In this document: positions 53,860 through 63,998 of the stretch, piece after piece
Numbering within the stretch: position 1 is the stretch's first letter
How the letters are laid out: every line of letters starts with the position of its first letter
Source: Bacillus sp. (in: firmicutes)
Lineage (GTDB): Bacteria; Bacillota; Bacilli; Bacillales; Bacillaceae
Assembly: GCA_031180805.1 (NCBI GenBank)
Contig: JAPSLL010000006.1
Coordinates: 89,572-153,571, forward strand
Direction of reading: 5' to 3'
DNA length: 64,000 nucleotides
Notes under the pieces: model-generated
What the model saw: the letters and a program-made list of their open reading frames with translations, nothing else
What the model was told of the DNA's origin: nothing
Database searches by the model: none
Position numbers and translations under genes: made by a program

Positions 53860-54065
53860 TCGAATCCCCCTCTATATCGTAAATCATTTTTCTTATGTTA
53901 TAATTCTTTACATCAATAGGAATATAAATCGATTGTAAAAGAAAAACATCGTAATATCATTCACACATATGTAGAATATTTAAACATTTCATTGTATAAA
54001 TTAACTAAAATTTTGCTTAATTGATAATCTTTATGTAAATCATCCTTACGAGGGAGTGAACATGA
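53860..54065. promoter_or_regulatory. Divergent promoter region allC / pucR
   Basis: These 206 nt must hold the promoters of the allC operon and pucR. The DNA is very AT-rich and no clean -35/-10 pair or dyad stands out. GAGGGAG at 54051-54057 serves pucR. A PucR binding site is expected here, but I could not identify it. Confidence 0.45.
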
Positions 54066-55688
54066 ATGAAATTATATAATTTATTAAAGCTACCAATATT
54101 TAATGGGGCAACAATTGCTGCTGGTGAAAATGGTATTTCACGTGAAGTTAATACGGTAAATATGATGGATGCGCCAGATATAATTCATTTTTTAAAGCAG
54201 CATGATTTGCTTATCACAACCGCCTTTCATTTTAAAGATGACTTAGATTCATTACTTTGCCTTATTGAGGAAATGGATAAGCAAGGATGCTCCGCATTAG
54301 GAATCAAAACAAAGAGATTCATAGATAACATACCTGAAAAAGCAATAGCCCTTGCAAATGAGCTTGATTTTCCACTAATTGAACTGCCTGTTCAAACCTC
54401 TCTAGGGGATATTGTTAATCAGTCTTTAAGCTATATTCTAGATGTTCGAACAAATGAGCTTCATCAAGCAATGCAAGCACATCAACAATTTACAAATGAT
54501 GTTATGAGCGGCCAAGGGATCGAAAAAATTTTAAAAAGCCTATCCTCTCTTATAAATTTTCCGGTTGTGCTATTAAACCATCATCTACGGCCAATCGATA
54601 AACTTGTAAAGAAAATCTCTATTTTAGAATGTCTAGAAAAAATGGTGATAAGAGGTTATTCGTTTCATTGGCCAAAAACAATGATGACTAGCTTTTCTTT
54701 GTTAACTGAAACGAGAGATACAATTACCCTTTTCCCTGTTTATACACATAAAAAGCAGTTCAGTTACCTTGCAATTATCGGATTCATCCCCTCTTCAGAC
54801 AGATCAACGATTTTAACGATTGAACAGGCAACTAATGTCATCGCTTTTGAGCTGATGAAGGAAAATGCCTTAAACCAGCATTCAAGACGGATACGAAATG
54901 AATTTTTTACTAAGTTCATCAATCAAACATTTTCTACAAATGAAGAAGTGGTAAGCAGAGGACTCGAATTCGGTTTGCAAAACGAGCAAAGGTATCTTTG
55001 TATAGTTGGGGATATTGACGTTCAGGACAAAAGCACACAGGCGCTCCAATTTCAGTCTGAGCAAGAGCTTATTTATGAAACGATAGAAGCGGAAATAAAG
55101 TCTTTCGAGCAAACGATTCATATGTTTACGATTGACCGTTCATATATACTACTTGCTGAGCTAGAACGAAACTGGAAAACCGTTGAAACTTCTTTTCTTA
55201 ATTTGCTCGAAACAATTCAATTAAAGATTTCAACCCATTTTCGCCAAAGCATTTCCTTTGGAATAAGCAATTATGCTGAACAGCTTCTCCACATACCTGT
55301 TTCATATAAAGAAGCATTGGATGCGTTATACTATGGAAATATGTTAGGGAAAAAACAATTTATTGAAGTTTACCAGCCAAAGGAGGTACCTGAAATTCTC
55401 CGCATGGTCCCTTATGATCAATTAAAAAAGTTTTATTTAGACACATTCCAAGCATTTGCCAATGAACCGAAAAAGGATCATGAGGATCTTCTTAAAACAT
55501 TATCTGTTTATTTAGAAACACACTGCCAGCTATCAGAAACAGCTAAACGGTTATTTATCCATCGAAACACTGTCATTTACCGTTTAGAAAAATGCGAAGA
55601 AATAATTGGCAGAAGCATTAAGGAGCCGGAGGAAACACTCCGTTTACGACTTGGATTTCGGATTAAAGCGTTACTTCAAGGAATTTAA
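54066..55688 (+). CDS. pucR: PucR family transcriptional regulator of purine catabolism
   Basis: This 540-aa regulator has an N-terminal PucR domain (about residues 5-120: LLKLPIFNGATIAAGENGISREV..., HDLLITTAFHF), a middle region (about 280-415), and a C-terminal HTH_30 domain with LSVYLETHCQLSETAKRLFI and HRNTVIYRLEKCEEIIG. In Bacillus subtilis PucR activates the puc genes in response to ring-opening intermediates such as allantoin or allantoate. Its place next to the allC operon supports the same role. ATG 54066 has GAGGGAG 9 nt upstream. Confidence 0.94.
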   Translation: MKLYNLLKLPIFNGATIAAGENGISREVNTVNMMDAPDIIHFLKQHDLLITTAFHFKDDLDSLLCLIEEMDKQGCSALGIKTKRFIDNIPEKAIALANELDFPLIELPVQTSLGDIVNQSLSYILDVRTNELHQAMQAHQQFTNDVMSGQGIEKILKSLSSLINFPVVLLNHHLRPIDKLVKKISILECLEKMVIRGYSFHWPKTMMTSFSLLTETRDTITLFPVYTHKKQFSYLAIIGFIPSSDRSTILTIEQATNVIAFELMKENALNQHSRRIRNEFFTKFINQTFSTNEEVVSRGLEFGLQNEQRYLCIVGDIDVQDKSTQALQFQSEQELIYETIEAEIKSFEQTIHMFTIDRSYILLAELERNWKTVETSFLNLLETIQLKISTHFRQSISFGISNYAEQLLHIPVSYKEALDALYYGNMLGKKQFIEVYQPKEVPEILRMVPYDQLKKFYLDTFQAFANEPKKDHEDLLKTLSVYLETHCQLSETAKRLFIHRNTVIYRLEKCEEIIGRSIKEPEETLRLRLGFRIKALLQGI

Positions 55689-55712
55689 CAATTGCCTTTT
55701 TGCTTTCTTTAA

Positions 55713-55754
55713 CAAGCAAAAAAGCTTTCAATAGACGAGAAGCTTTTTTGCTTG
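55713..55754. terminator. Bidirectional terminator between pucR and a methyltransferase gene
   Basis: CAAGCAAAAAAGCTT (55713-55727) and AAGCTTTTTTGCTTG (55740-55754) are perfect 15-base arms. It lies between convergent genes. Confidence 0.9.
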
Positions 55755-55785
55755 CATATGATCCACCTTCTCAATTTCCTTCTCG

Positions 55786-56556
55786 TTAATTGGTTATTGC
55801 TTTTATAATTATCGATTCTCCTTGGAATGAGATTACTTGCTTATTCTCGATTACAATCTTAAATTTCGTTTTTATTTTTTCAGAAGCATTTAGGATGAAG
55901 TTGTTTAGCGATTCCTTCTCTTCTAGAGTGAGGTTCATGCGATTACACCAAGTGTCAAATTGAAATGTTTTCACAAATCTATGCCATTCCTCTATTTCAA
56001 ATCCTGATAATTCAAGCATCTGTATCCATTCACTCTTTTTCCAAGCCCGAAAATGACTGTAATCACGAGTCTTTTCGATGAAATTATAAAACTGATCAAG
56101 AGCATCGTCTTCTGGGACAACATTATCAATAAGCAAAAACTGTCCGTTTTGTTTTAATACGCGATGAGCTTCGGAAACAAATTGTTGAACATTTGGGAAA
56201 TGATGTGGAGCAATTCTACATGTAACGAGATCAAAAACGTCACTAGAAAATGGTAGATTTTCAGCATCTCCTTCGATAAATTCAACATTTTCATTTCCAT
56301 TGTTCTTTATAAAGTTATGAGCAGAGTCTAACATTTCTCGTGTTAAATCTAAGGCGGTAACTTTTTTTACATGAGGAGCAAAGGCATTTGCGGTATGACC
56401 ACCACCTGTAGCGACATCTAGTAATAATTCATCTCCAGATATTGTAGCGATCTCAAGGAGCTTGTGGAGATCCTTCCCGTCTTTATGAATCGTACTATTA
56501 ACATACGATTCTGCATTTTTACTAAATTGTTGTTGGACTGCCTTTTTAATATTCAT
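55786..56556 (-). CDS. Class I SAM-dependent methyltransferase (UbiE/YcgJ-like)
   Basis: This 256-aa protein has motif I LLDVATGGGHTANAFAP (SAM-binding loop), the acidic LDLTREMLD, post I EGDAENLPFSSDVFDLVTC and RVLKQNGQFLLIDNV. It resembles Bacillus YcgJ and the UbiE/COQ5 superfamily. The methyl acceptor cannot be identified from sequence. It begins at ATG 56556 with GGGGGATTAAAAGTC upstream. It is convergent with pucR and has no operon partner. Confidence 0.88.
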   Translation of the reverse strand: MNIKKAVQQQFSKNAESYVNSTIHKDGKDLHKLLEIATISGDELLLDVATGGGHTANAFAPHVKKVTALDLTREMLDSAHNFIKNNGNENVEFIEGDAENLPFSSDVFDLVTCRIAPHHFPNVQQFVSEAHRVLKQNGQFLLIDNVVPEDDALDQFYNFIEKTRDYSHFRAWKKSEWIQMLELSGFEIEEWHRFVKTFQFDTWCNRMNLTLEEKESLNNFILNASEKIKTKFKIVIENKQVISFQGESIIIKAITN

Positions 56557-56884
56557 GACTTTTAATCCCCCATTAATTTTTTATATCTTTACTATATAGC
56601 TAATACCTCATAAAGAAAATGAATGTTATTTTATAGGAATACATAAGGGAAACTTATCACCTTCATTACTAGATATATACTAGCTTTTAAAAAGAATACG
56701 CCTTTAACAAGTAGAAATTTGGACATATCTATACACCTGCTCTTCTCTTCTAGCGCCTTCTTTTCTTCCTAAAAATACATAATAAAATGTATGAGGATTG
56801 TTATTCAGGTAAAGATATACCTAAAAATTCCTTTATTATTTTGATCCTTAAGTTAAGGAAAAACCGTTATTAGGAGAGCTTTTG
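56557..56884. promoter_or_regulatory. Intergenic region upstream of the germination operon
   Basis: No gene is supported. CATAATA at 56778-56784 equals the -10 consensus of the forespore sigma factor G, which usually drives ger operons, but I do not see the matching -35 17-18 nt upstream, so this is tentative. AGGAGAG precedes the start at 56885. Confidence 0.35.
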
Positions 56885-58240
56885 ATGCAGCAAACTACAG
56901 AAACGAGAGAGACATTGGACTGGTTAACAGAGGAATTAAAGCCATCTAATGATTTAGTATCAAAGCCTTTACATATGGACGAAAAGCATATGGAGCTTTT
57001 ATACATCAAGACAGTTGTCGATGGAGATAAGCTCCAGCAGCTTATTATAAAGCCTTTCTTTGAAATGGTTAATGATCTGTATGTGGAAGCGTATTTAAGT
57101 TCACTGCCTAACGTACAGGACATTAAAGCAAAGGAACAAATCGTAATTGAATTAACGAAGGGCAGTGTCGTTGTTTCCATTCGAGATCAACTAATATTGT
57201 TGGATATAAAAAAAGTCAACACAGATACTGTATTACAGACAAGCATCGAGCCAACTATTCAGGGACCGCAATTCTCTCTTAGCGAGGATATTTCGACAAA
57301 TATCAATCTTATCCGCCAACGCTATCACAAGCCTTCACTAACAGTAGAGATGATGGAAATCGGAGAAAAAACTCATCAGTCATTGGCAATTATTTATGAT
57401 GAAGAGGTTGTTCTAAAGGATGTGCTGGAAAACATTAAAAAAAAGCTAAATTCTCTTAAAATACCTGCAATCCAATCAACGTCAGAGCTTAACCGTTTAT
57501 TAAACGATAAGAAACGCTCGTTAATGCCTATTATGATGTTGACCGAAAGAACAGACCGGGTCGTCTATAATCTTGCTGGGGGGAAGGTTATTCTTTTATT
57601 GGATGGCGGGCATACAACTGTTATTGCACCTGTCGTGTTTATGGATTTTATGACCTCGATGGATGACAAATACGGATCTTATTGGATTACAAAATTTTTA
57701 AAATTCCTTCGCTATTTTGGCTTATTTGCCTGTCTTACCCTCCCAGGATTATATGTAGCAGCTACATCCTACAATCCAGAGGTTTTCCGGGTCGAGCTTG
57801 CCCTAACGATAGCAGGAAGTCGAATTGGTGTGCCATACCCTTCATTTATTGAGGTTTTATTTATGCTCATTATTATGGAGCTATTAACCGAAGCAAGCAT
57901 ACGTCTGCCAAAGGCCGTAACGGGAACTGCAACTACAGTTGGTGGATTAATTCTCGGACAAGCTGCAACCGAAGCAGCGTTAGCCTCTAACATTATGATT
58001 ATTCTTGTCGCAGCAGTCGCAATCTCAACCTTTGTCATTCCGATTAATGAAATGAGCTTTGCCATTAGGGTAATTCGTTTTATCCTCTTAGCCTTCGCAA
58101 GTTTCGCCGGCTTGGCAGGATTAGTGTTTGGATTAATTTGGTTACTCATGTATTTAACCCAATTGGATAGCTTTGGGCAACCTTATTTTAAAATCTATCT
58201 CCAAAGCAAGCGTTCCGAAACGAGAGGATCTTCAACATGA
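56885..58240 (+). CDS. Spore germination protein, GerA/GerKA type (subunit A)
   Basis: This 451-aa protein is the A subunit of a Ger-type germinant receptor in the inner spore membrane. It has an N-terminal soluble region of about 240 residues and a C-terminal membrane region of about six helices, with RQRYHKPSLTVEMMEIG, PGLYVAATSYNPEVF and the conserved ASIRLPKAVTGTATTVGGLI. It is somewhat shorter than typical GerAA (480-500). It overlaps the next gene by 4 nt (ATGA). The ATG at 56885 is preferred over the TTG three bases before it. Confidence 0.92.
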   Translation: MQQTTETRETLDWLTEELKPSNDLVSKPLHMDEKHMELLYIKTVVDGDKLQQLIIKPFFEMVNDLYVEAYLSSLPNVQDIKAKEQIVIELTKGSVVVSIRDQLILLDIKKVNTDTVLQTSIEPTIQGPQFSLSEDISTNINLIRQRYHKPSLTVEMMEIGEKTHQSLAIIYDEEVVLKDVLENIKKKLNSLKIPAIQSTSELNRLLNDKKRSLMPIMMLTERTDRVVYNLAGGKVILLLDGGHTTVIAPVVFMDFMTSMDDKYGSYWITKFLKFLRYFGLFACLTLPGLYVAATSYNPEVFRVELALTIAGSRIGVPYPSFIEVLFMLIIMELLTEASIRLPKAVTGTATTVGGLILGQAATEAALASNIMIILVAAVAISTFVIPINEMSFAIRVIRFILLAFASFAGLAGLVFGLIWLLMYLTQLDSFGQPYFKIYLQSKRSETRGSST

Positions 58241-59331
58241 ATCGTTACTTTTTCTACCTTGTCTTTGTCAATATGATTGCAAATGTTGTTTCCTCTGTTC
58301 CGAAAATTTTAATCGGTCAAAGGATGAACGGTGCAATCATCTCAATGGTGGTGTCCTATTTTTTAGGTCTCGCCTTCTGTTATATTTGTGCGCGATTTTT
58401 CAATCTTTTTCCAGGTCAAGGTCTACCTGATTTAACGAGAAAGTATCTGCCCCGCTGGCTATCCAGTACACTCGTTCTTGTCTTTGCGTCAACTTGGTAT
58501 ATTGCAGGTCTTATCACATTAGTCACATTCACCTTTTTATTAAATCGATTTTTGACACCAGATATGCCCTTACTATGGATTACCTTCACATTCTTGCTAT
58601 TTCTTACGTATGGAATCTTAATGAACAGCAGGAGTGTCCTTTATTCAATTGAGTTTGTGCTGTTATGCTGTATCCCGATTATTGTATTTATTACGCTAAA
58701 GGCTTACACTTCACCTGAACTTAAATGGGATTTTATAAAGGAATCGTTTATGCATATTAATCATTTTCCTAGTTTTACAGGCATCTCTGCATCTAGCTAT
58801 TTATTATTGGGTGGCTTCAATCTCATTATTTTCAATCGATTGTTTAAAAGGAAACAGCGAATCAACTGGAAAAACATGCTGATCATTGGCTTTTTTGGTG
58901 GTGCTTCACTTGTCACAACTTATTTTATTCCAATTGGAATGCTAGGTTTTGCAGGTGTCGGTGATATTGTGTACCCGTGGATAACAACAAGTGATACCCT
59001 TCACTTAGAGTTTTTTGTGATTGAGCGGGTAGTTTATATCTTTTTGCTCCTCTATTTAGCCATTTCTTTCTTAAGTGTATTGATCCATTGGCATGTAACC
59101 TTGGAGTTATTAAAGAGTGTTATATTTTTTAATAAGTTTAAATGGAAAAAATACAACCTTACACCCTATCTTTTTATCTTTGTCTTTTGGCTTTGCGCCT
59201 TAGTTACTATTACCCATCTAACAGAATATGAGCTGACAACGTATACAAGTTATTTTCTTAATTACTTACTTTGTTCTTTTGTCGTCATGTTTAGCCTTTT
59301 TTTCTATATAAAAAGGAGGGCGAAGGTTTGA
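58237..59331 (+). CDS. Spore germination protein, GerB type (subunit B)
   Basis: This 364-aa integral membrane protein has about ten helices and belongs to the endospore germination permease branch of the APC superfamily. It is the presumed germinant-recognition subunit of the receptor. Features are an N-terminal helix, the R-x-x-L-P-D-L/x-T-R-K-Y block GLPDLTRKYLPRW, and SASSYLLLGGFNLIIF. It starts inside the end of subunit A and its stop overlaps the next start, which signals translational coupling. Confidence 0.92.
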   Translation: MNRYFFYLVFVNMIANVVSSVPKILIGQRMNGAIISMVVSYFLGLAFCYICARFFNLFPGQGLPDLTRKYLPRWLSSTLVLVFASTWYIAGLITLVTFTFLLNRFLTPDMPLLWITFTFLLFLTYGILMNSRSVLYSIEFVLLCCIPIIVFITLKAYTSPELKWDFIKESFMHINHFPSFTGISASSYLLLGGFNLIIFNRLFKRKQRINWKNMLIIGFFGGASLVTTYFIPIGMLGFAGVGDIVYPWITTSDTLHLEFFVIERVVYIFLLLYLAISFLSVLIHWHVTLELLKSVIFFNKFKWKKYNLTPYLFIFVFWLCALVTITHLTEYELTTYTSYFLNYLLCSFVVMFSLFFYIKRRAKV

Positions 59332-60449
59332 CTAATTATGTTTACCAATTACGCAGACCGTTTATTATAACGATATTAGCACTCTCTATCATCCTACAGT
59401 CGGGATGTGGATTTAAAGACATCGACAAAAGGATTTTCGTCCTTTCCATAGGGGTTGACCATAGCGATAATGAGGAAAAACCATATAAAATTACCCTTAA
59501 GCTTGCAGTTCCCTCTGGATCGATAAAGGAAACCGGTACGAAATATACTTATCTAACAAAGGAAAGTGATTCAATTGCCTCAGCCGTTCGACTTTTAAAA
59601 TCACATGTCGATAAGGAGATCGATTTTGGTCACGCAAAAGTAATTGTCTTTGGTGAGGAAATTCTTAATCATGAAATGGATGAGGTAATCGACTTTTTTG
59701 TTCGCAGGAGAGACATACAAATGATGTCATGGGTAGCTGTGGGAAACCCAACCGCAGAAAGCGTTTTAAAGGCAGAACCTTCCTCCGAGAAGTCAGGCTC
59801 TCACGCGTTGTTTAATTATTTTGACCAGGATGGAGTGGAAAGCGTTTATATTGTCTCTACCTATCTATTCGATCTTCAACGAAGATTATCTGAGAAGGGA
59901 TATGATCCGATTTTACCTGTTTTAAATTCAAGTGAGAACAAGAAAAAAATTGTTGTGAATAGCTCTTCCCTACTTGCGAATAAAAAAGAACCATTAAATT
60001 TATCCCCCGAGGAGACAAAACTGTATAATGTGATGGCTAATAATGTTGAGAAACTGAATCAAACCGTTAAGAAGGACGACCTTCTCTTTACAGTATCGAT
60101 TGATGCCTCAAAGGCAAATTATAAAATTATCACAACACAAAAACATAAGCCAATCTTAAAAATGAACGTGACAATGAAGGGAGTCATCGAGGAAGCCAAT
60201 CAGCCGATGAATCCCCAAAAATTAACTACCTACAATAAATATGTTAGTAAGGACCTTGAAAAACAGTTAACTGAGCTATTAACAAAGCTTCAGGAAAATG
60301 AAGCAGATCCAATAGGGTTTGGCCTTCGATATCAAGCGTCCAAGCTGCACACGAAAAATACGTTTGAAGAATGGCGAGAGCTTTATCCTGAGCTTTCCTT
60401 TGATGTTCACGTAAAAGTATCGATTATGAGCACGGGGATTGTTGAATAG
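59328..60449 (+). CDS. Spore germination lipoprotein, Ger(x)C type (subunit C)
   Basis: This 373-aa lipoprotein has a lipobox at its N-terminus: basic start, hydrophobic stretch and LQSGC, with Cys about residue 27 as lipidation site. Its body contains FVLSIGVDHSD and the conserved KVIVFGEEI (residues near 95-115) and a C-terminal domain typical of Ger(x)C. Germinant class cannot be inferred. The TTG at 59328 overlaps the subunit B stop and has AAGGAGG upstream. It ends the A-B-C operon, followed by a terminator. Confidence 0.92.
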   Translation: MTNYVYQLRRPFIITILALSIILQSGCGFKDIDKRIFVLSIGVDHSDNEEKPYKITLKLAVPSGSIKETGTKYTYLTKESDSIASAVRLLKSHVDKEIDFGHAKVIVFGEEILNHEMDEVIDFFVRRRDIQMMSWVAVGNPTAESVLKAEPSSEKSGSHALFNYFDQDGVESVYIVSTYLFDLQRRLSEKGYDPILPVLNSSENKKKIVVNSSSLLANKKEPLNLSPEETKLYNVMANNVEKLNQTVKKDDLLFTVSIDASKANYKIITTQKHKPILKMNVTMKGVIEEANQPMNPQKLTTYNKYVSKDLEKQLTELLTKLQENEADPIGFGLRYQASKLHTKNTFEEWRELYPELSFDVHVKVSIMSTGIVE

Positions 60450-60513
60450 AAATGTCGTTATGATTATATTAGCGGTTATTGCCGTGCGGAGTAGACGTTA
60501 TTGGAAAAATAGA

Positions 60514-60548
60514 AAAATCCTTAGAACATGAAGCATTCTAAGGATTTT
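60514..60548. terminator. Bidirectional terminator between gerC and the GH2 gene
   Basis: AAAATCCTTAGAA (60514-60526) and TTCTAAGGATTTT (60536-60548) are perfect 13-base arms with a 9-base loop. It lies between convergent genes. Confidence 0.85.
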
Positions 60549-60584
60549 ATAATTGTTCATTCAAGATGTCCCATTCGATTGTTC

Positions 60585-63500
60585 CTACCGTTCAAAACGG
60601 AACCAGGCAAAATCAAAATGACTTCCCGGAAGAAAGATGAATGTGACCTTTTGTTCACCTATGATTTTTTCCAAGTCATATACCCGCTCTACATATTCAT
60701 CTGATTTTGTAAATTCTACGAGCTGGTTGCTTTCTCCGTTTTCGTTTGCAAACCGTATATGAATGGTATTTTTATCAATCGGTGAACGACCTGAAACAAC
60801 AAGCTTTGTTGCTCCTTCAGTTGTAAAATCCATCTTGTCATATTCTAGGGAAACATTATTGCCGATCCCTTCGACATTGTTTTCTGTTTTCGTAAACGTA
60901 TCTCCATAAATATGGTCACAGTCGATTGCGCGATTTTGTTCAAAGGCTCTATTGTATTTCTTAAAAGAAAAGCCTTTAATGTGAACCTTATTGCGGATCA
61001 CAAAGCAGATGGAGCTAATCCCTGTTAATCGCTTCTTTAAACGATAGGTTTCCTCCTGATACACATTCCATTTTGATTCCTTCTGATAAATAACATCTGC
61101 AACGAGCTCACTGCCATTTTCACCAGGCATCCCTTCCCAAATTTGCAAAGAGTATTCCTCATCTGTTAATGCAAAGATTGGAATCGTCATCGTATCTGAG
61201 CCGTATGGACCAAAGTCAATATTTTTAAAGCCGACTTGTGTTTCTCCATCACGACTTGTTGCTACACCACGCTCGTTTCCACTCCCAAGCTCACCTTTAC
61301 TATAGTCATACAGCCCAGCAGAGATAAATTCATACGGATTTTTATACGCTGTTCCAAGCCCTGTAGCTTTAAATTCAAGCTGTGAAATCAATCTTGTTTT
61401 ATCGCCGCCATTTTTACTTGTACAGCGAAGTCTGAACTCCCCATCACCAAAAGCACTCACTTTCGCTTCAAGACCATTCGCTTCTACCTTTGCAATATTT
61501 GAGACGATTCCAGAATCATTAACAACACTCCATTCAACATTTTTATATGTTGTATTTTCCGGATATAATTGTGCCCTGACATTGATTTCTTTCCTCGTTT
61601 CATCAAATAGTTGCCCATACTCACTAATGAGTTCAATTTTTCGTAACGGGATTTCCTCTTCAGTTCCTAAAACAATTGGTAAAGGTTGATTGTTCATCAT
61701 CGCTGAAATTCCTTCTATGCTCTCATCTGAAGGAAGTGCTTCAAATTCCGCTTTACTTGATTCGATTCCTTTTGAACTTACCTCGATTTGGATCAAGCCT
61801 GGTTGTAGCGTCGCGGCAATGATCGCCATAAGCTTGCCACTGAACAACCGTCTACTTTGCCCTTTATACTGATCGTAATCTGTACTATCGCCATTATCGA
61901 GTCCGACTAAACGACCTGCTCCAGATACGTTAACAAATACGCGGTTATTAGCATTTTCAACGAGATTTCCGTTCAAATCCTCCATCGAAATTTCGACGAA
62001 AATCAAATCTAACCCATTTGCGATTAACCGCTTTTTATCAGCCTTCACTTTAAGTCGCTTCGCATCACCAAACGATTTTTTCACATCTGTTGCAATAACA
62101 TTTCCTGCCTTATCATAAGCTATTGCCTTTAGTTCCCCTGTTTGATATGGGACTTTCCACCAGCCAACAAGCTGCTTCCCCCGCTTATGATCAATATCAT
62201 AAGCACCAATCATTTCCCCATTAAGCTGGAGTTCAATTCGTGGTGCATTTGAACAAACTCTCACATCGATTAGCTGACCATCATTAAAATCCCAATACGG
62301 AAAAATATGAACCATTGGATTATCTTTAAAATTCGTCCAAGCTGCCTGATAAATATAAAATGAATCCTTTTTAAAGGTTGCTGTATCAAGCTGTCCAAAA
62401 TAAGAGTTTTTCGTATGATAAGGTGTTGGCTCCCCGATATAATCAAAGCCAGTCCAAATAAATTGGCCAAGGGAAAACGGCGTATCTCTTTCAGCGAGTA
62501 TGCATGCCTCTGCTGATTTTGCTCCCCAGCTTGTTGTACTGTTTCCAAGAGCTGAGCATTGTTCATCATCATCTGTAAGAATCGCTTTTTCAAATGGAAA
62601 ATGATAGATTCCTCTGCTTTGAACTACTGACGCCGTCTCACTCCCATATATAATCCAATCTGGATGCTCGTTATGATGCTTTTGATAATATTTTTCAGCA
62701 TAATTATAGCCGGCAAGCTTCACAATGTCGGCACATTTTTGCGCATTTTCCCATGGCATATAATTCGAACCAATCGTTACGCGCGCATTGCCCTTTGGAT
62801 CATATTTCTCTACATACGCCTTCAGCAGCATCGTTATTTCCTGGCCACGCTCATTGGCATGTGTATCATAAATCTCATTGCCAATACTCCACATAAGCAG
62901 GCTCGGATGATTCCGGTCACGCAGAACCCAGCTTCTCACATCGGCTTCGGCACATTCTTTAAAAAATCGTGCATAATCATACTTCGTCTTCGGCCTTTCC
63001 CACATATCAAATGCCTCTGAAACGATAAAAAATCCCATTTCATCAGCTAAGTCCATTAGTTCAACAGCAGGCATATTGTGCGCAGTTCTTATTGCATTTA
63101 CACCCATTTCTTTCAGCAGTTCAAGTCTTCTTTTTAAAGCAGCTTTATTAAACGCAGCACCTAATGAGCCTAAATCGTGATGCTCACAAACTCCATTTAA
63201 TTTCATTTTTTGCCCATTTAATAACATGCCTTCATTCGGATCAAAAACAATTTTACGAAATCCGAGATTTTGTGAAATTAATTCAAGTTCTCTTCCGCCC
63301 TCATTTTCTAACTTCGTTATTAGCTTGTACAGATTTGGCTGATCAGGACTCCATAGCAAAGGATTTTCTATGATTAACGTTTGTTGATTTACTGGATTCT
63401 TAGATTGATTTGGAGCAAGCGTATCCGAAATTGTCGCAATCACTTTGTCATCATCAACAATTGTATGTGTAAGAACAAGCTCCTCCGACACATTCAATTC

Positions 63501-63998
63501 GGTATCGATTTCAACGTGAAAGCGTGTATCTACTTGTTTTGTATGAACATAGATTCCATCTGTAGCAATATAACTTCCCCCACGTATCTTTAACCAAACA
63601 TTTCGATAGATTCCCGCACCTGAATACCACCTGCTGTTCGGACTTTGAAAGACAACCTTGACTAGAACTTCATTATCTCCTTCTTTTAACGAATCTGTAA
63701 TGTCATGCTCAAACGATGAATAACCGTATTTCCATTCTCCAACAAATTGTTGGTTAACATAAACAGATGAGTCCATATAAACACCATCAAACGATAAAAG
63801 AACTTGACTGGCTGCTTTTGGCTTAGTAAACGTCTTTCTGTACCAGCCGATGCTATTTTCATATAAATCTAACGTATTATAAATCAACCAATCATGTGGA
63901 AGGTCGACTTGTTGAAAATTCAAGCTTGAATGCTCTGTAACCTCTAGACTACTTTTTGCGAATTCCCATCCGTCGTTAAACAGTATTTTTTTGTTCAT
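60585..63998 (-). CDS. Glycoside hydrolase family 2 (beta-galactosidase-like)
   Basis: This 1137-aa protein has the GH2 order: sugar-binding domain (about 5-145, LPHDW, SIGWYRKTF, YGYSSFEHDIT), Ig-like domain (about 150-255), TIM barrel (about 260-560) with acid/base Glu375 in MWSIGNEIYDT and nucleophile Glu454 in IIYGSETASV, then DUF4982-like and Ig-like regions. Two carbohydrate-binding-like modules (about 885-1010 and 1025-1137) close the chain. There is no signal peptide, so it should be cytoplasmic, acting on an imported oligosaccharide. The start ATG lies 2 nt inside the right edge of the window, so the promoter is outside. Confidence 0.9.
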   Translation of the reverse strand: MNKKILFNDGWEFAKSSLEVTEHSSLNFQQVDLPHDWLIYNTLDLYENSIGWYRKTFTKPKAASQVLLSFDGVYMDSSVYVNQQFVGEWKYGYSSFEHDITDSLKEGDNEVLVKVVFQSPNSRWYSGAGIYRNVWLKIRGGSYIATDGIYVHTKQVDTRFHVEIDTELNVSEELVLTHTIVDDDKVIATISDTLAPNQSKNPVNQQTLIIENPLLWSPDQPNLYKLITKLENEGGRELELISQNLGFRKIVFDPNEGMLLNGQKMKLNGVCEHHDLGSLGAAFNKAALKRRLELLKEMGVNAIRTAHNMPAVELMDLADEMGFFIVSEAFDMWERPKTKYDYARFFKECAEADVRSWVLRDRNHPSLLMWSIGNEIYDTHANERGQEITMLLKAYVEKYDPKGNARVTIGSNYMPWENAQKCADIVKLAGYNYAEKYYQKHHNEHPDWIIYGSETASVVQSRGIYHFPFEKAILTDDDEQCSALGNSTTSWGAKSAEACILAERDTPFSLGQFIWTGFDYIGEPTPYHTKNSYFGQLDTATFKKDSFYIYQAAWTNFKDNPMVHIFPYWDFNDGQLIDVRVCSNAPRIELQLNGEMIGAYDIDHKRGKQLVGWWKVPYQTGELKAIAYDKAGNVIATDVKKSFGDAKRLKVKADKKRLIANGLDLIFVEISMEDLNGNLVENANNRVFVNVSGAGRLVGLDNGDSTDYDQYKGQSRRLFSGKLMAIIAATLQPGLIQIEVSSKGIESSKAEFEALPSDESIEGISAMMNNQPLPIVLGTEEEIPLRKIELISEYGQLFDETRKEINVRAQLYPENTTYKNVEWSVVNDSGIVSNIAKVEANGLEAKVSAFGDGEFRLRCTSKNGGDKTRLISQLEFKATGLGTAYKNPYEFISAGLYDYSKGELGSGNERGVATSRDGETQVGFKNIDFGPYGSDTMTIPIFALTDEEYSLQIWEGMPGENGSELVADVIYQKESKWNVYQEETYRLKKRLTGISSICFVIRNKVHIKGFSFKKYNRAFEQNRAIDCDHIYGDTFTKTENNVEGIGNNVSLEYDKMDFTTEGATKLVVSGRSPIDKNTIHIRFANENGESNQLVEFTKSDEYVERVYDLEKIIGEQKVTFIFLPGSHFDFAWFRFER

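Noticed and set aside
57769..58149. 126-codon minus-strand frame
   Set aside because: It is antisense to the germination subunit A gene.
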